A stretch of 64,000 nucleotides of DNA from Tubulanus polymorphus. Lineage: Eukaryota; Nemertea; Palaeonemertea; Tubulaniformes; Tubulanidae. The translations under genes and the position numbers were made by a program. The notes beneath the pieces were generated by a model. That model was not told the origin of the DNA. It did not search any database and was given only the letters and a program-made list of their open reading frames with translations. Shown in pieces: positions 48,601 through 60,165 of the stretch. How positions within the stretch are numbered: position 1 is the first letter of the stretch; each line of letters starts with the position of its first letter. The stretch is from NCBI RefSeq assembly GCF_964204645.1, contig NC_134027.1, forward strand, positions 8,792,485 through 8,856,484, written 5' to 3'.

Positions 48601-51600
48601 GTTTATTTTGTAATTCAATACATATGATAACTCTTACTTTAATTTTTATCAATTTCGTTAATTACTTTTGAGAGGATGTGCACGTCATCAATACATCAGA
48701 GCTAGACGGCTGTTTGTCGGTCAATTCAATTCAATTCAATCATCGATATACTCAAATCCAAAATAAATTAATTATTGACCCTTAACATATATTATTTCTT
48801 TTTCACCAATACTACGCAATTTATGAGGTTTTTTTTCAAGGCGTCAATAAACTTTCGAAACAGTTTTCTTGTTAACACTCAAGGCGCTGCTGTAATCACC
48901 TTGAAGATGAGATGGCTATTGATGATCTAGAAGTTTTACAAACTCCTATCGGTGCATACTGTTTTACTTACGTATTGTGACAATCTGTCCAAATGCTCCT
49001 CCGTCGATCGATGTACAATTCCATCGTCTGGTGCGAAACTGCCATTGACATTCTTGAATACCAAGGTGGGCTCCACGACTAATACTGGGCATATGATCCT
49101 GATATAACATACACAGTTTCCGTTGACCGGGAGATAGTCCTTGTAACTGGTGACAAATCGGCTGCGCGCCTACGATATAAATGCTTGGGTTTCTCCAAAT
49201 TCCCTTTAACCCGATATTCCTACAAGAAATAGATATTGCGAAAAACATTGTTAACGTTTATGTATTAAAGTAGACATGCAATGTAGTGGACTTGACACCT
49301 ACAGAACTCAAAAACGTAATCATTATTTTCAAAATAGCTACACTTACGAAACTTGCGAGGTAAAATCTTATGTATATCATATATAGTCAGTTAAGATTTC
49401 AAAGAACAGGTTAGATCATAATATGTGTGATTAGTAACGAACATGGTCCTGCTGACATCATTTTTATGTCAAGGATCGTTTTTCACCGAAAATGTCGAAA
49501 TCATTCAAATTTTTCAGATGGAGGTATTGGCACTGAGAATAGTTCCGGTTCCGGTTTGATTTCCACTTAGATTTCACACGGAGTTGTCAAAAAAACCTTT
49601 TTCACGGACAAATGGTTGCGTATTACGAATCCATAGTTGGGTTCCTAACATTTACATAACATATATTTCGACTTTTGGACAAAATGGCATTTGGCTAAAT
49701 ACTCATTTTCAAATAGAGAAACAAAAATGGTGAAGGATCATTCCTACGGATTTTATCGTTGAATTTGTTCTTAAGTTCGTATTGCCGGACCTGGTCCTGG
49801 TATTAAGTTTTTTGCATACATCGAAGGGCACGTACTTGATTCTAGATTTGGTTCCACTGAGTTTCTGAATCAAAAGATTCATCTTAAGGCTATAGTATCT
49901 TTACCTATAGACATGCTTAGGAGGAGCTGAGGCAGTGTAGAATGAAAAATGTTCGAATCCCATAGTGTTCGTGTGTGCGTGTGTGTGTTAGAACCAGTGA
50001 ATCCCCGGGGCGGGTGTTTTTATCTGCCGGTATGGATGACTGCGCCGAGGTATACATCTTCACCTGTTGATGGTAAAACACCTCACAGGGGATCGGGGAA
50101 AACATATCAATCTCGATCGTTTGCACAAACTTTGCTTTCCTTTGCATATGATATTTCCGAGCGCGCAAGAGAGAAACGAGGGAAAATAACGAGTTATCGA
50201 AACGAGATAGATATCTTCAGATACCTAGTAAAGAGATAATACGCTGACAAATAACAGATATTCACGAGACTTCGGACACAGGAATATCGAATTTTTAAGT
50301 TTTGGTGTTAATGGCAGATTCGTTTGAATTTGAGATGGATCTCAAGTCGAAGTTTTGTCGGTTATTTTACTTTGATTTCACTTAGTAACAGTTGCGAATG
50401 AAATAACTTAAATACCGGGGTGTTTTAGACATTTTGAATGCCTTATCGAGCCCCATTTCACCAATGGCGTCCAATGCGCAACCACTTCCGGCTTCAACAG
50501 ACAACGGATCTAAAAGTTTGATTTCCTCCGTATAACGCGATAACACCGGCAAACCGGACCACCGTATTTATATGTTAGTTTCACGAGCAGGAAAAGTAAC
50601 AGCAAAATTACCTCTTAACCGATTTTAATCTGACGAATAATCGGCCGAGTCGCGTATACACGTATACACAATAGTTAACTCAAAACTGCTCTAGTGCACT
50701 TTTAAATTTTTTTCATACATTCAAAAGCGAAAAACGGACTGGCTGAACTCAATTTGTACATTGACAATAGCCGTATAGTGTGTCATTTGAGGCTCTTATA
50801 ACGTAGCTATTTTCGACTACTTAAACGTGTATCATATCCCCAAAGTATGTGTGCAGTCATCTTGAATATGTTGACTATGCTATCACTTCGACATTTATTA
50901 TTCCTGGCTCCCAACCCGATGTTTCGATACGCCTAGATCGTGTTTTCTAACTGAAACTTGAACCGTGTATTCTCTCTCTCCGTGCGTATCCGCAGGCTGC
51001 GGCGGCTGCCCAGCTTCCAGATGTCGCCTACGAAATAATCGTCATCATTGGGCCAAATCAGATGTTACACTGTATGGTTTTTTCCAAATATCAAATAAGT
51101 ATTCTTTGAACATTGATAAAGAGATTGACCAGACAGTCAGAAAGTTTAAAAAAACTCAGCAATAGGCTGATGAAAAGTTATGCAGGTTTTCCTGACTTTA
51201 TTTAACCTATAGATTAGTATACTCGGATGTGTACGACCTGGTTTATTTTGCTTAAATGACGTTCAAATCAAAAATTTGAATCAGAATGCGAAGTCATGTT
51301 TCTGGCAAAAATTGCTATTAACATATATATACACGGGAACTTAACTTAATCAAATATGATGCATGCATTGCAATGATTACATATGCATTACAATAAGAAT
51401 TCTGACAGAGAACGGAAAACAATAAGATCGGGTTCATTAAGATGGTTAATGAACCATCGGCTTCGGAAGCCGCGTCTATGGTCCGCATTATTCAGATTGT
51501 CTCGATCTATATGGCCGACAATGTTACTACGTGCTATTGTTCTTCGTGAATATTGTTCGGTACATCTTCTATGATACGCGATAAACATTTTATATTCTAT

Positions 51601-54384
51601 CTAAATATTGCATTAAAGAAATAATACGGATAGATGCATCAAATTCGTCTTGGCTATTTCATTGCAAACCATCTGCCATCTGATACTAAAATAACGAATC
51701 CCGCGCGGTCATTTTCAACCGCTAGAATTCAAATTCTAGTTGGATGTTGCGTATATATCTGCGTGGGGTACAGGGTATTATTATGGGGGCTCTCCGGAGT
51801 TTACACATGCGTGTCTATATAAGGTTACTCTTTTTTGTCCGAAAACCATTATCTATCATCGCAAGCAATGTGGCTTTTAGGACAACTTTCGTGAAAATCG
51901 TTCGGGAATGTTTTACGTCGCCTATTGCCGCGCACAGCGGGTTACAAGACAGGGTGTACAAAAGCGCAAAAGAGTTTGTTGAAAATAACAAAACTGTTCT
52001 TTCTATATGCCGTATATAAAACTGAATGCAGTTGCGGCCTGGATATATGTTAGCCGTATTTCAATTACGATTCGGAAAGAATACGGGGACAATCAATTGA
52101 GGAAGTGGTCACAGCCGAGAAGACTTATGGCGGAGACAGATTCTCTGTCTATGTAGACAGATAGAAATACGGTTAAAAGTCCATTCGAAACTATTCGTTT
52201 TCGACATTTACGATGAAACCTGATGAGGGACCTGTTTTATACAAACTATTCCTTAGTTTCTACAGGCCCCTCCAGGTCTAATTTACTGTATTTTGTATTA
52301 TGCTTTGTACACTATGCTGTAAATTATATTTGAAAAATAAAGTGTTCAAATCAATCAAATCAATCAAACTATTGATTAAGATGACCAACATTCTTAATCA
52401 TTACCTAGTTCAGCTAAACGAGACAACAGCGATATTATGGACACAACGTATGAAACTTATACTGTTATGAAAAAAGCAGAAGGATCGTCATTGTCAAAAA
52501 CTTTCGAGTCTATGTCTGAACAGGCCTTGTCATTTTGCCATAAACCCGGTGAAAGAGCAATCATTTCAAATTAGTTACGCGTAATGAATCCTGCAAACGG
52601 CCTACTGAATCTAGCAGGCTCGATCGGAGAATGGTTTTTTCAACTCACTGGTTTTTATAGGCTCGTTTGCGTTATGCACTGTTATAGACTAATCATCATC
52701 CACACTCAATAAAAATCTGACAATGCAATCGAAAATCACCTTTCGTCGTCGTACAGCGATGATAATCGTTTTAAACGTATTAAAGAGCAATAATTACTGA
52801 TCCAAAACACTGCTATTCATCGAATCAATCTTTTATATACAACGCAAAAAAATAAGTTTAGGTTTAGCTTTTCTATGCTTATTATCTTCGAAGAAGAGCC
52901 CCGTAAAAATAAAAGATTTTCGGAAAAAAATCTTTCAGATAGTATAACCGCATGGAGGTCAATCATGCACGGAAGTATACAAGCATTCGTGAATACCTTG
53001 AGTATCAGCTTCAAATGTTCCTAATAAGCATTTTATTCAAACTTTATGTAATTACCACAAATTGATAATCATCATTGGATCAAGATACGAATAGATAATT
53101 TCATCGTCCATTCGCTGTTCAGAAATGTTTTGAAATGAATGTTCCAGGATAGATAAGTACAAAGTTGTATATTTCTGTACCATATTTTCTGAAAAACTTG
53201 CTCGAAGGAATTTAAGACTACTAATGGGATTTGCAGTTTCAAGAATTGACAATGTCTTATTTTTGATATAATCACTATTACTGCAATTCGTATCTCATCA
53301 ACATAATTGCCACTGAAACTTTGATTTACTAGATATTATCATGCTTGCTTCTTCTATTGGCGGTCCAACATATCAGCAAAATATCTCATAACTGCTCGTA
53401 GAGGTCCAACTGAGATAGGAATTTCGTACCGATACGTTAACACGAATCTGACGTAAACACGCCCGATTTCTTTCTCGTTATCAGGGAAGGAACAAACTGT
53501 GGAATCAAAAACCTTCTTGGATCAAACTTGGATTGATTTTTAGAATCAGCCTAAAGATTCCAACTTTCTCAATATAAATATGGCGTCTTTTTGGAAAGGC
53601 CGAGTGGATATTTGGGACCGACTTTCAGTCGTAATGGCTTCACCTTGCAACGTTGCGTTTGCTTCCGATTCAATTCGCAATGTTCACTGACCTATAGGAA
53701 ATTGTAAACACTTTTTTGTCGTCGGGATGTTAACACCGGGGACCACGAAGCCATATCTTCGTTATAATAGGCTCTAATCCCATATCGGTGTAGAAGTGAG
53801 TCAACAGTCTCACAAAAGACCATGATTGACAATGAAATTCATTCACACCAAGACATTTTCTATAACAGAATTTTTAACGGATGTCTTTCAATTTGTGACA
53901 CAAACTACAAAAACTTAAACCACACATTAATTGTGCGTATACATCAGTTGCCATTCTGGAATAAGGGTATATGAAATGAACTGCCACGTACGTCCTGGGA
54001 TGTCTTCTTATTTCATACAATTTCTACGGATTCACCTGACGATGATCTTTAGGGTGAGATCGAAACGTCGAGTTCTTTTAATTATTTGATTAGATAAATT
54101 CTCAATTTTTCAAATACTTTTATCTTGTACATAGTGGTTTTTATCTTATCACCCATTCACCACGTTTGAGCGTGGTTATTCTGCAATCTAATTTCCACGG
54201 CTTCCTACACTACTAAAATAACATAACATTCCAAAAAGGAGGGGACCATTGCTGGAAATAAAAATAAACAGATAATCTAAAATAATACTTACCACCACAT
54301 GTCCACTGTCGTCAGGGTTAATTCCCACCTGAGCGAAAAAGCGACCAGGAATAATAAATGCTGCGCTGACCATCGCTTCTTCAT
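39658..54384 (-). CDS. Wnt5: Wnt5 secreted signalling glycoprotein
   Basis: Four exons: 54384-54293, 49219-48972, 44786-44494 and 40119-39658; phases agree and the protein is 364 residues. Residues 1-25 ([18 protein letters not shown]) are a signal peptide. MWW|NIGLKG matches the SWWSLG of Wnt5. Further blocks are [56 protein letters not shown] and [27 protein letters not shown] carries Ser227, the palmitoleoylated serine. The C-terminal Cys-rich block ([43 protein letters not shown]) favours Wnt5 over Wnt7. Wnt5 normally signals through Ror/Ryk and Frizzled in non-canonical pathways. The three introns (5.1, 4.2 and 4.4 kb) contain repeats and no other convincing gene. I cannot exclude that the first exon is preceded by a 5' UTR exon. 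Confidence 0.95.
40670..40876. mobile_element. MITE, GGTTCCACAG family, long copy
   Basis: GAGCCCGGTTCCACAG and, inverted, GGACTCAGTTCCACAG bound the unit. TTAACTC/GAGTTAA and TTCATTTTCAA motifs lie symmetrically inside. It is related to 6873-6982 and lies in Wnt5 intron 3. Confidence 0.75.
42598..43058 (-). pseudogene. possible frameshifted coding remnant, family unknown
   Basis: Two overlapping minus-strand frames abut near 42830. The upstream one (43058 down) has [33 protein letters not shown] and [10 protein letters not shown]. The downstream one has [30 protein letters not shown] and [20 protein letters not shown]. They are more protein-like and slightly richer in GC than the surrounding Wnt5 intron, and could be one protein broken by a frameshift. 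I do not recognise it. Confidence 0.25.
47420..47787. repeat. 370-bp dispersed repeat, copy A
   Basis: Copies A (47420-47787) and B (48457-48843) share, in order, CAATAATGTTTATATA, CGATGTGCACTA, GTGAATTTTGGCGTTTATTT, GGATGTGC, CAATTCAATTCAATCATCGA and TTCAAGGCG. Both are in Wnt5 intron 2. A third, shorter copy is at 62367-62560. Confidence 0.85.
48457..48843. repeat. 370-bp dispersed repeat, copy B
   Basis: It is the same unit as 47420-47787 in direct orientation, about 1 kb downstream. The left end reads TTTTTGCACGACGTAAAAAC, which matches copy C (TTTTTTGACGCTGTAAAAAC) and helps set the boundary. Confidence 0.85.
52230..52369 (+). mobile_element. retrotransposon 3' end with (AATC)n tail
   Basis: The unit ends GAAAAATAAAGTGTTCAAAT followed by CAATCAAATCAATCAAAC, a short microsatellite tail of the kind left by LINEs. 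No coding part remains. It lies in Wnt5 intron 1; the 5' limit is uncertain. Confidence 0.5.
54036..54069 (+). ncRNA. hammerhead-ribozyme-like motif
   Basis: The conserved boxes stand in order: CTGACGA (54036-54042), a 5-bp stem II (GATCT 54044-54048 with AGATC 54057-54061, loop TTAGGGTG), GAAA (54062-54065), then CGTC (54066-54069). This fits the CUGANGA-stem II-GAAA-(U)H layout with a minimal stem III, as in Penelope-like elements. Stem I pairing is weak, so it may be an inactive remnant. It lies in Wnt5 intron 1. A short perfect hairpin (CCACG/CGTGG) is at 54160-54175. Confidence 0.45.
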
Positions 54385-54604
54385 TTTGGCTTATATCCGA
54401 TTCATCTTAGCGCGACAATAAACTGAATAAAAACAACAGCGAAAAGAAACTGAAAAAACTGTTCGTTTTTCTTTTTACGATAAAGAAATTCGTCGGCGCC
54501 GGGCACATCGGTAAGTCAACATTGTTGCGACATTTGGTGCGGTTAATACTGATCTGCGTCGAGCTCGTGCTCGCATATGGCTCCAGTCACCGTCATACGA
54601 CGGC

Positions 54605-54611
54605 TTTTATA
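54605..54611 (-). promoter_or_regulatory. candidate TATA box of Wnt5
   Basis: The minus strand reads CATATAAAAGCC, 221 bases upstream of the Wnt5 ATG at 54384. This would allow a 5' UTR of about 190 bases. The surrounding 54480-54800 is CpG-richer than its flanks. Motif evidence only. Confidence 0.35.
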
Positions 54612-54799
54612 TGACGAAGCCGGGTGGAGGCGATGATGACTCGTAGCCTAAGTAGTCAGTTACTTTTTAATGAAGTTTTGATATACCGCAATCGCAATCG
54701 CAATATAGCTATATAGTTCGTCCTGAACACTGACAACTCCTCGAACTGTTCTGCCCAGCAGCGGCGTCGTGGCTTGAAGTGGTGCTGATCTGCTAGCTT

Positions 54800-56639
54800 T
54801 TAGTTTCGACCCAAACCCGGTCTGTGATTGGTCGGTCCATTTTCCGAGCGATTTAATTCAACTATCTCAATCAACTTACTGTAATTTGTAAATCGCCCCG
54901 GTGTTTCAAGCGGGGGTCCTCCTTATTGTTCTCTATTCCTCGAGGCTGTCCCTTCCAGTAGTTGCGTTCATTAGTTACCCTTGCTTTCCGTTCAATGCGC
55001 GTCAGTGTTAACTGATCTCGGAATTGATCTCGCTTTTTGCGTTTTCACGTTATAAATTGATTCATAGCTAGAGGCGCCAAATATTCCTTGAAAAGGCATA
55101 CACCCCGATACAACAAACGAAATACCTATTCAGATGCTCAATTCTATCCCCGAGTGCTAAATGCCCGAAAAAGATTATATCAACCCAATAAATACCTTAA
55201 TTGTACGATACATTCTTTAGACAATCGTTCTAATTATCTTCTATCTCCAAGTCCAACTCAAAACCACAATTGTAAAAACGGATAAATATTTGCATTAAAC
55301 CACTTTTGTTACAGTTTTCGTTCGACCGTCCAATAGAATGTGAAGACCGGTCACATTGATTGTGAACACAAACAATATCGGAATAATTATGAAAAGAAGA
55401 CATAATATGGCTTCTGAGTCCGTTACTTTGACAAAAACATATTTGGCGATAGGATATAACATTATGAAACAGGTGTCCATCCCGGTGTAAACTCGTTGGG
55501 TGTAGGGCTCGCATCTATTTTTGTCCAATCCGGTTTGAACTCGCGGGGTGTAGGGCTTGTATCTTTTTTATCAACCCCGGTGCAAACTCGTGGGGTGTTT
55601 GGCTCTTATTTCTCTGAAAGTATTCACAAAATAATCTTCAATATCAGATTATCTTGAAGATGCAAGGTCGTCGATGTTATTACCTAGGACAGGGAATATT
55701 TGAAAGAGCTATGCCAACGGTGCTTTGAATGCGTGGGTAGAAAGATCAAGGGTTTTTTGTGTACGTACGTAATAAGTGGATGACACCGGAATGAACAAGG
55801 CATAGGAGATTAATCAAATAATCCGCAAGGAGACATACCCCGCCATGATGGCAGAGTTCGAGACGGGTAAATTGTTATCTGATTATTGTCACCAACCTCC
55901 TCCTGAGTAAGATCATTAACAAATCTGTCAAACACGTTAATCTAAGTCGATGGAGAAAATATTGTTCAGTCTGAGTGAATGTAGAAATAGTGGTTAATCC
56001 GTGATTGAATTAATCCATGACTGCGTGATAAATACGTTAATACGTACCGAGACAGTTAATTAGATATAACAAATTAATGATTGCCGACTTAATCACAATA
56101 ATCTGTATAATCAGGCGTTTTGAGAGACCTGATAATTATTGATCGATTGTGTTTCGATGAATTCTAAACGGAGTCTTAACACACGGATTATCACATTAAA
56201 AGTCAACTCGGCTCGGAAAAACTCAGAAATCCAAATTTTTTGCGCTTTGTCGTCTTAAGTTTTGGTGCTTCAAACACTTCGCCATCTATCGGATACAGGG
56301 GAAGAGAAGTGAAATCGACTGTTAGACACACTGGACTGAGACTAAAATATGATTATTAGTGACTTTTATTAGACTTATTAAGTTCTAGTAGCAACTAGAG
56401 CCATTCAATAAAATCGAGGATTCGTGAAATTATCATGAATCCTTTTAAGGCATTATTTGATAATGAATTTTCAGCACGAAAAATGAAACATGAACTTTTT
56501 AACTGAATGAAAACCATCGAAAGCTTTGAATTTTTTAGATTTCGACGGAGACAAACGAGCTTTCACACATTGAAGCATAATATTCTCTCCAACTGGTTAG
56601 AGACGTAGATAAAAATAAAGATCCCACGGAAAAAAAATT
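54800..56639. other. gene-free stretch between Wnt5 and tRNA-Tyr
   Basis: The only structured feature is the tandem repeat at 55473-55616. A hydrophobic minus-strand frame at 55295-55528 overlaps that repeat and is not supported as a gene. Confidence 0.4.
55473..55616. repeat. 49-bp tandem repeat, three copies
   Basis: Units begin TGTCCATCCCGGTGTAAACT, TGTCCAATCCGGTTTGAACT and, after a few changes, TCAACCCCGGTGCAAACT. Each continues CG-GGGTGTAGGGCT-TATCT. Positions are 55473, 55522 and 55571. Confidence 0.8.
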
Positions 56640-56727
56640 TCCCTCGAGCCGGATTTGAACCAGCGACCTAAGGATATCAGCTAATGCACTCTACAGTCCT
56701 CCGCTCTACCAACTGAGCTATCGAGGG
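56640..56727 (-). tRNA. trnY-GUA: tRNA-Tyr (anticodon GTA) with intron
   Basis: The acceptor stem CCCTCGA/TCGAGGG pairs fully, with discriminator A. The A box is TAGCTCAGTTGGTAGAGCGG and the B box GGTTCAAATCC. The anticodon GTA is at 56694-56692. A 15-base intron (AGTGCATTAGCTGAT) follows position 37, and removing it leaves a 73-base tRNA with the animal tRNA-Tyr sequence GACTGTAGATCCTTAGGTCG. Eight T residues at 56637-56630 on the minus strand form a Pol III terminator. The intron is canonical and requires tRNA splicing. Confidence 0.97.
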
Positions 56728-56962
56728 AACATACCGATCGCGTCATTGCTTTGGTATATAAAGGTAAACACACGTGAATGCATTCGCAACTCTTCGCACA
56801 CTGCCGTGTGTTTAATAATCCATGTGTTGATGATAATAGGGCTTTTATTTTTTGAATCTTGTCAATGACTGATTATCCCTTAACCAGTTTGTATTTGAGT
56901 TTTGACTTGAAGAGAAAATTGCTACGGTCGACCGACGGTCACGTGATTTGTACGTTTACAAG

Positions 56963-58189
56963 ATGGAGGTCGGCGAGACGGAGTGCAGCAGAAACGAGAA
57001 ACGTGTCAGCATTTCTTGCTTATTCCCGGAGATTTTAGTGATGATTTTCACTTATTTGGACGTCAAAGACAAGGGTCGGGTGTCGCAGGTTTGTCGAAAG
57101 TGGCGCGACGCGGCCTATCACCGTATAGTGTGGCGCGGAGTCGAGTCGAAATTGCATCTTCGTCGGTCGTCGTCTTGCAACACGAACAGACTGTCTTTGT
57201 TCCCGAGCCTGGTGAAACGCGGCATCAGACGTGTCCAGATTCTCAGTCACGTCAATCTACGCCGCAGCCTGAAAGAGGTAATCAACGGCATACCCGATAT
57301 CGAGAGTCTGAATTTGAGCGGCTGTTTCAATGTCACGGACACCGGACTGGCGCACGCATTTACTAAAGAAATTCCCACGTTAACAGTGCTTAATCTGAGT
57401 CTATGTAAACAAGTGACTGACAGTAGCCTGAGCCGTATGTCGCAGTCGCTACCAAACTTAGAAGTACTCGAGCTCGGCGGTTGCAGTTTTATCACGAACG
57501 CCGGACTGTCGTACATCGCGTGGGGCTTAAAACGACTGAAAGTTCTAAACTTACGCAGTTGCCGACACATCGGCGACCAAGGTATAAACTCGATAACGCT
57601 GTTAGTGCGGCTAGAATTCCTCGATCTACAAGATTGTCAAAAGCTCACCGATCTATCGTTGAGCCATGTTAGCAACGGACTAGTGCACTTGAAAGGAATC
57701 AATCTTAGTTTTTGCGGAAGCGTCACCGATACGGGGCTAAGGTTCTTGTCGAAAATGTCCAGTTTACAAGACATTAACCTCCGCAGTTGCGACAACATCA
57801 GCGACATCGGAATCGGATACTTGGCCGAGGGCGGCTCGAAAATCGAGACGTTAGACGCGAGTTTTTGCGAGCGCGTCGGCGACCAGTCGCTCGTGCACAT
57901 GTCGCAGGGATTGTTCCATTTGAAAAACGTCAGCCTCAGCGCGTGTAACATCAGCGACGAAGGACTGGAGCGTTTAGTCACCGGACTACACGAACTCGTC
58001 ACGTTAAACATCGGCCAGTGTATACGCGTCAGCGATAAAGGGTTGAAACTGATCGCCGAAAATCTGCGCGGTTTGTGCTGCATCGACTTGTACGGCTGCA
58101 CGAAAATAACGACCGTCGGCCTCGAACATATAATGCAGTTGCCTAAATTGAAAACTCTTAATCTCGGACTATGGCAGAAGAGACGGTAG
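56963..58189 (+). CDS. FBXL14: F-box and leucine-rich repeat protein 14
   Basis: This is a single-exon gene of 408 residues; ACAAGATGG at 56963 is a good start, and an in-frame TTG further upstream is ignored. Residues 17-62 are the F-box (ISCLFPEILVMIFTYLDV, then VCRKWRDAAYHRIVWRG). From about 100 on there are cysteine-containing LRRs with the repeated LNLSGC / LNLSLC / LELGGC / LNLRSC / LQDC pattern, ending CIDLYGCTKITTVGLEHI and LNLGLWQ. This is the substrate receptor of an SCF ubiquitin ligase (Drosophila partner of paired), which in vertebrates targets Snail/Slug and other regulators. Compared with the vertebrate protein it has about 14 extra N-terminal residues, an SSSCNTNR insert after LHLRR, and a shortened end (LGLWQKRR). 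The gene is much more GC- and CpG-rich than its surroundings. Confidence 0.97.
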   Translation: MEVGETECSRNEKRVSISCLFPEILVMIFTYLDVKDKGRVSQVCRKWRDAAYHRIVWRGVESKLHLRRSSSCNTNRLSLFPSLVKRGIRRVQILSHVNLRRSLKEVINGIPDIESLNLSGCFNVTDTGLAHAFTKEIPTLTVLNLSLCKQVTDSSLSRMSQSLPNLEVLELGGCSFITNAGLSYIAWGLKRLKVLNLRSCRHIGDQGINSITLLVRLEFLDLQDCQKLTDLSLSHVSNGLVHLKGINLSFCGSVTDTGLRFLSKMSSLQDINLRSCDNISDIGIGYLAEGGSKIETLDASFCERVGDQSLVHMSQGLFHLKNVSLSACNISDEGLERLVTGLHELVTLNIGQCIRVSDKGLKLIAENLRGLCCIDLYGCTKITTVGLEHIMQLPKLKTLNLGLWQKRR

Positions 58190-60165
58190 CCGTTTGACCG
58201 GAAATCGAGGTCAAATCCGTATAAAAATCATAATAGTTCTTTATGTCTGATTTTCTATAATAACTGCCGAATTCGTTCTTTTTGAATTTCGAGTTTCAAT
58301 GATTCCTTTTCAAATTTGCGAGCACAATAAGAGAACATTCGCGATATCGAAATGTTCCTTGTGTGTTCGTACGGTGGGCGTATTTCGTCCTACCTGTTTT
58401 TGTGCGGTTGTAAAAGTTTCCACGAAATGAAAAAGCTGCCCACGGAACTCTACTCATTCAAATTAAGTTATAGTGTTATCGCTTGAGTCGATTTGCGATT
58501 GCTGATTCAGATGGAGAGATTCAAATAGTTGTCAAAGTTGAAATGGATCATTTATGATTTTCACAATAATTTTTTTTTGTTCAAAGATTATTGATTAATT
58601 TGAAGAGGTCAGTCTTTTTTACGGACACTTGTTCTTTTTGGTTGAAGTACATGTAATATGTCTTCGTCAAACGTAGATCATTTTTTGTAATTGTCTTTTT
58701 TTGAATGTACGAATGAAATGGGGGTGGAAGTATCCGCTTTTTGAATACCTGTACCGAAAAAAAAAACCACATCAATTTTACTGAATTTCTCTTCGTATTT
58801 AAAGAAATGGTAGTGTCTTCTTTAAAGTGTTTCATTTAGCAGTTCAGTTGCGAGTATGTTGTTTAAAGGTTTACATTTTCAATGAATATAAGATTTGATA
58901 CTTGTGTTCTTCCGAAGTTAAATCTTTCAGATGAATCGGTGAAATTTTTATGTACGATCAAAACTTTCTTTTCGACCACACTTCTTATACATAGCAGTCA
59001 GACATATTGAACCAAACTATAAAAAAATGGTGCTTGAATTAAAACGAAATACATGAGATGCAGACTCTTGATATGGATAATACTGGTTTTTCAGTATGTG
59101 AAAGTTGTATTTGTTGCCAAAAAAAGTTGAAAATGTAGAAAATGAATGATGAATATTTTTGTATCCGTAACGAGAGAACATGACAGTAAAAAAAAATTAA
59201 AAATTACGTGCTCAAATATATGTATATATATATATATGACTTTGTATAGTAAAATACATCTTGTTTGTTGCGTCAGTAGTTTTTTCATCAGCTCGGATGA
59301 CTCGTGGTGAGCAAGAACGGATTTAGCGCAATTTCATCGAGCTTTCGATTTCCCCTAGTATTTCTACAGTGAACGACGCCTTCCTTAGGAATTCAAGAAA
59401 ATCATCGACATTTAATTCTGACTTAGTTTACCTCGGACATTTACCTTGCAAATATGGAATATTAAAGTCATCGCCCGATGCTTCGCTCACACCAAATCGA
59501 CTTATTTAACCGACGTATGCACGGATTTCCTGAGAAAGTTAAAAGCGATAAGCACCGTTTCCAAGCAAAAATTAGTCCGAAGGACCATTTAAGTCAAGTT
59601 ATGGGACCGTATATATCGGTGCAGTTGAACGGATAACCCCGAGCGCCTCGCATAAAAATAAAATATGTGCATAAGTTTTTTGTACGTCATTCTGTGCTAG
59701 TTTTCAGAAGATGCAAAGCCACAGAGCTAGTGATGCGTACTATCGATTCTGAATAAAGCAAAACGAAACTTAAAGCTTCCCAAAAAACAACGCTGTAATT
59801 CTTCGTTAAGTCGTGAAATGATAAAATATACTTCTCACCTTGTATCTTAATGAAAACTGTTCGGGGTTGTTTATCCAGCGTCTCAAAGATCAATGAAAAT
59901 CGGGTTAAGATGTCGGCCATGCCGTATAATGGCCGTATCATTACAGCAATTAACCCGGAATTGTGGCTGATGAGCAAGCGTACGAATTAACCTTAAGGTG
60001 AAATAATAATCATATGAGTGTTACTCGCTAGGATAAAACGCCCTGTAAATATTATTCTACAGCGAAACGATAATTATGCAACGGCGGCGAATGCGTTTCC
60101 ATATCTATATTATATCTGGCAAGCTAGAGGGAGTTACATTGTTTCTAGTACAAACAGTGAATTTA
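58190..60165. other. FBXL14 3' flank, no further gene
   Basis: This is AT-rich sequence with an (AT)n run at about 59219-59238. A plus-strand AATAAA at 59752-59757 is a possible but distant poly(A) signal. No exon was recognised. Confidence 0.4.

Noticed and set aside
55295-55528. Hydrophobic minus-strand frame resembling a GPCR transmembrane helix
   Set aside because: It begins inside the 49-bp tandem repeat and has only one or two hydrophobic segments, with no conserved receptor motif.
59687-59977. 96-codon minus-strand frame
   Set aside because: No recognisable motif or splice signals; expected by chance in AT-moderate DNA of this length.
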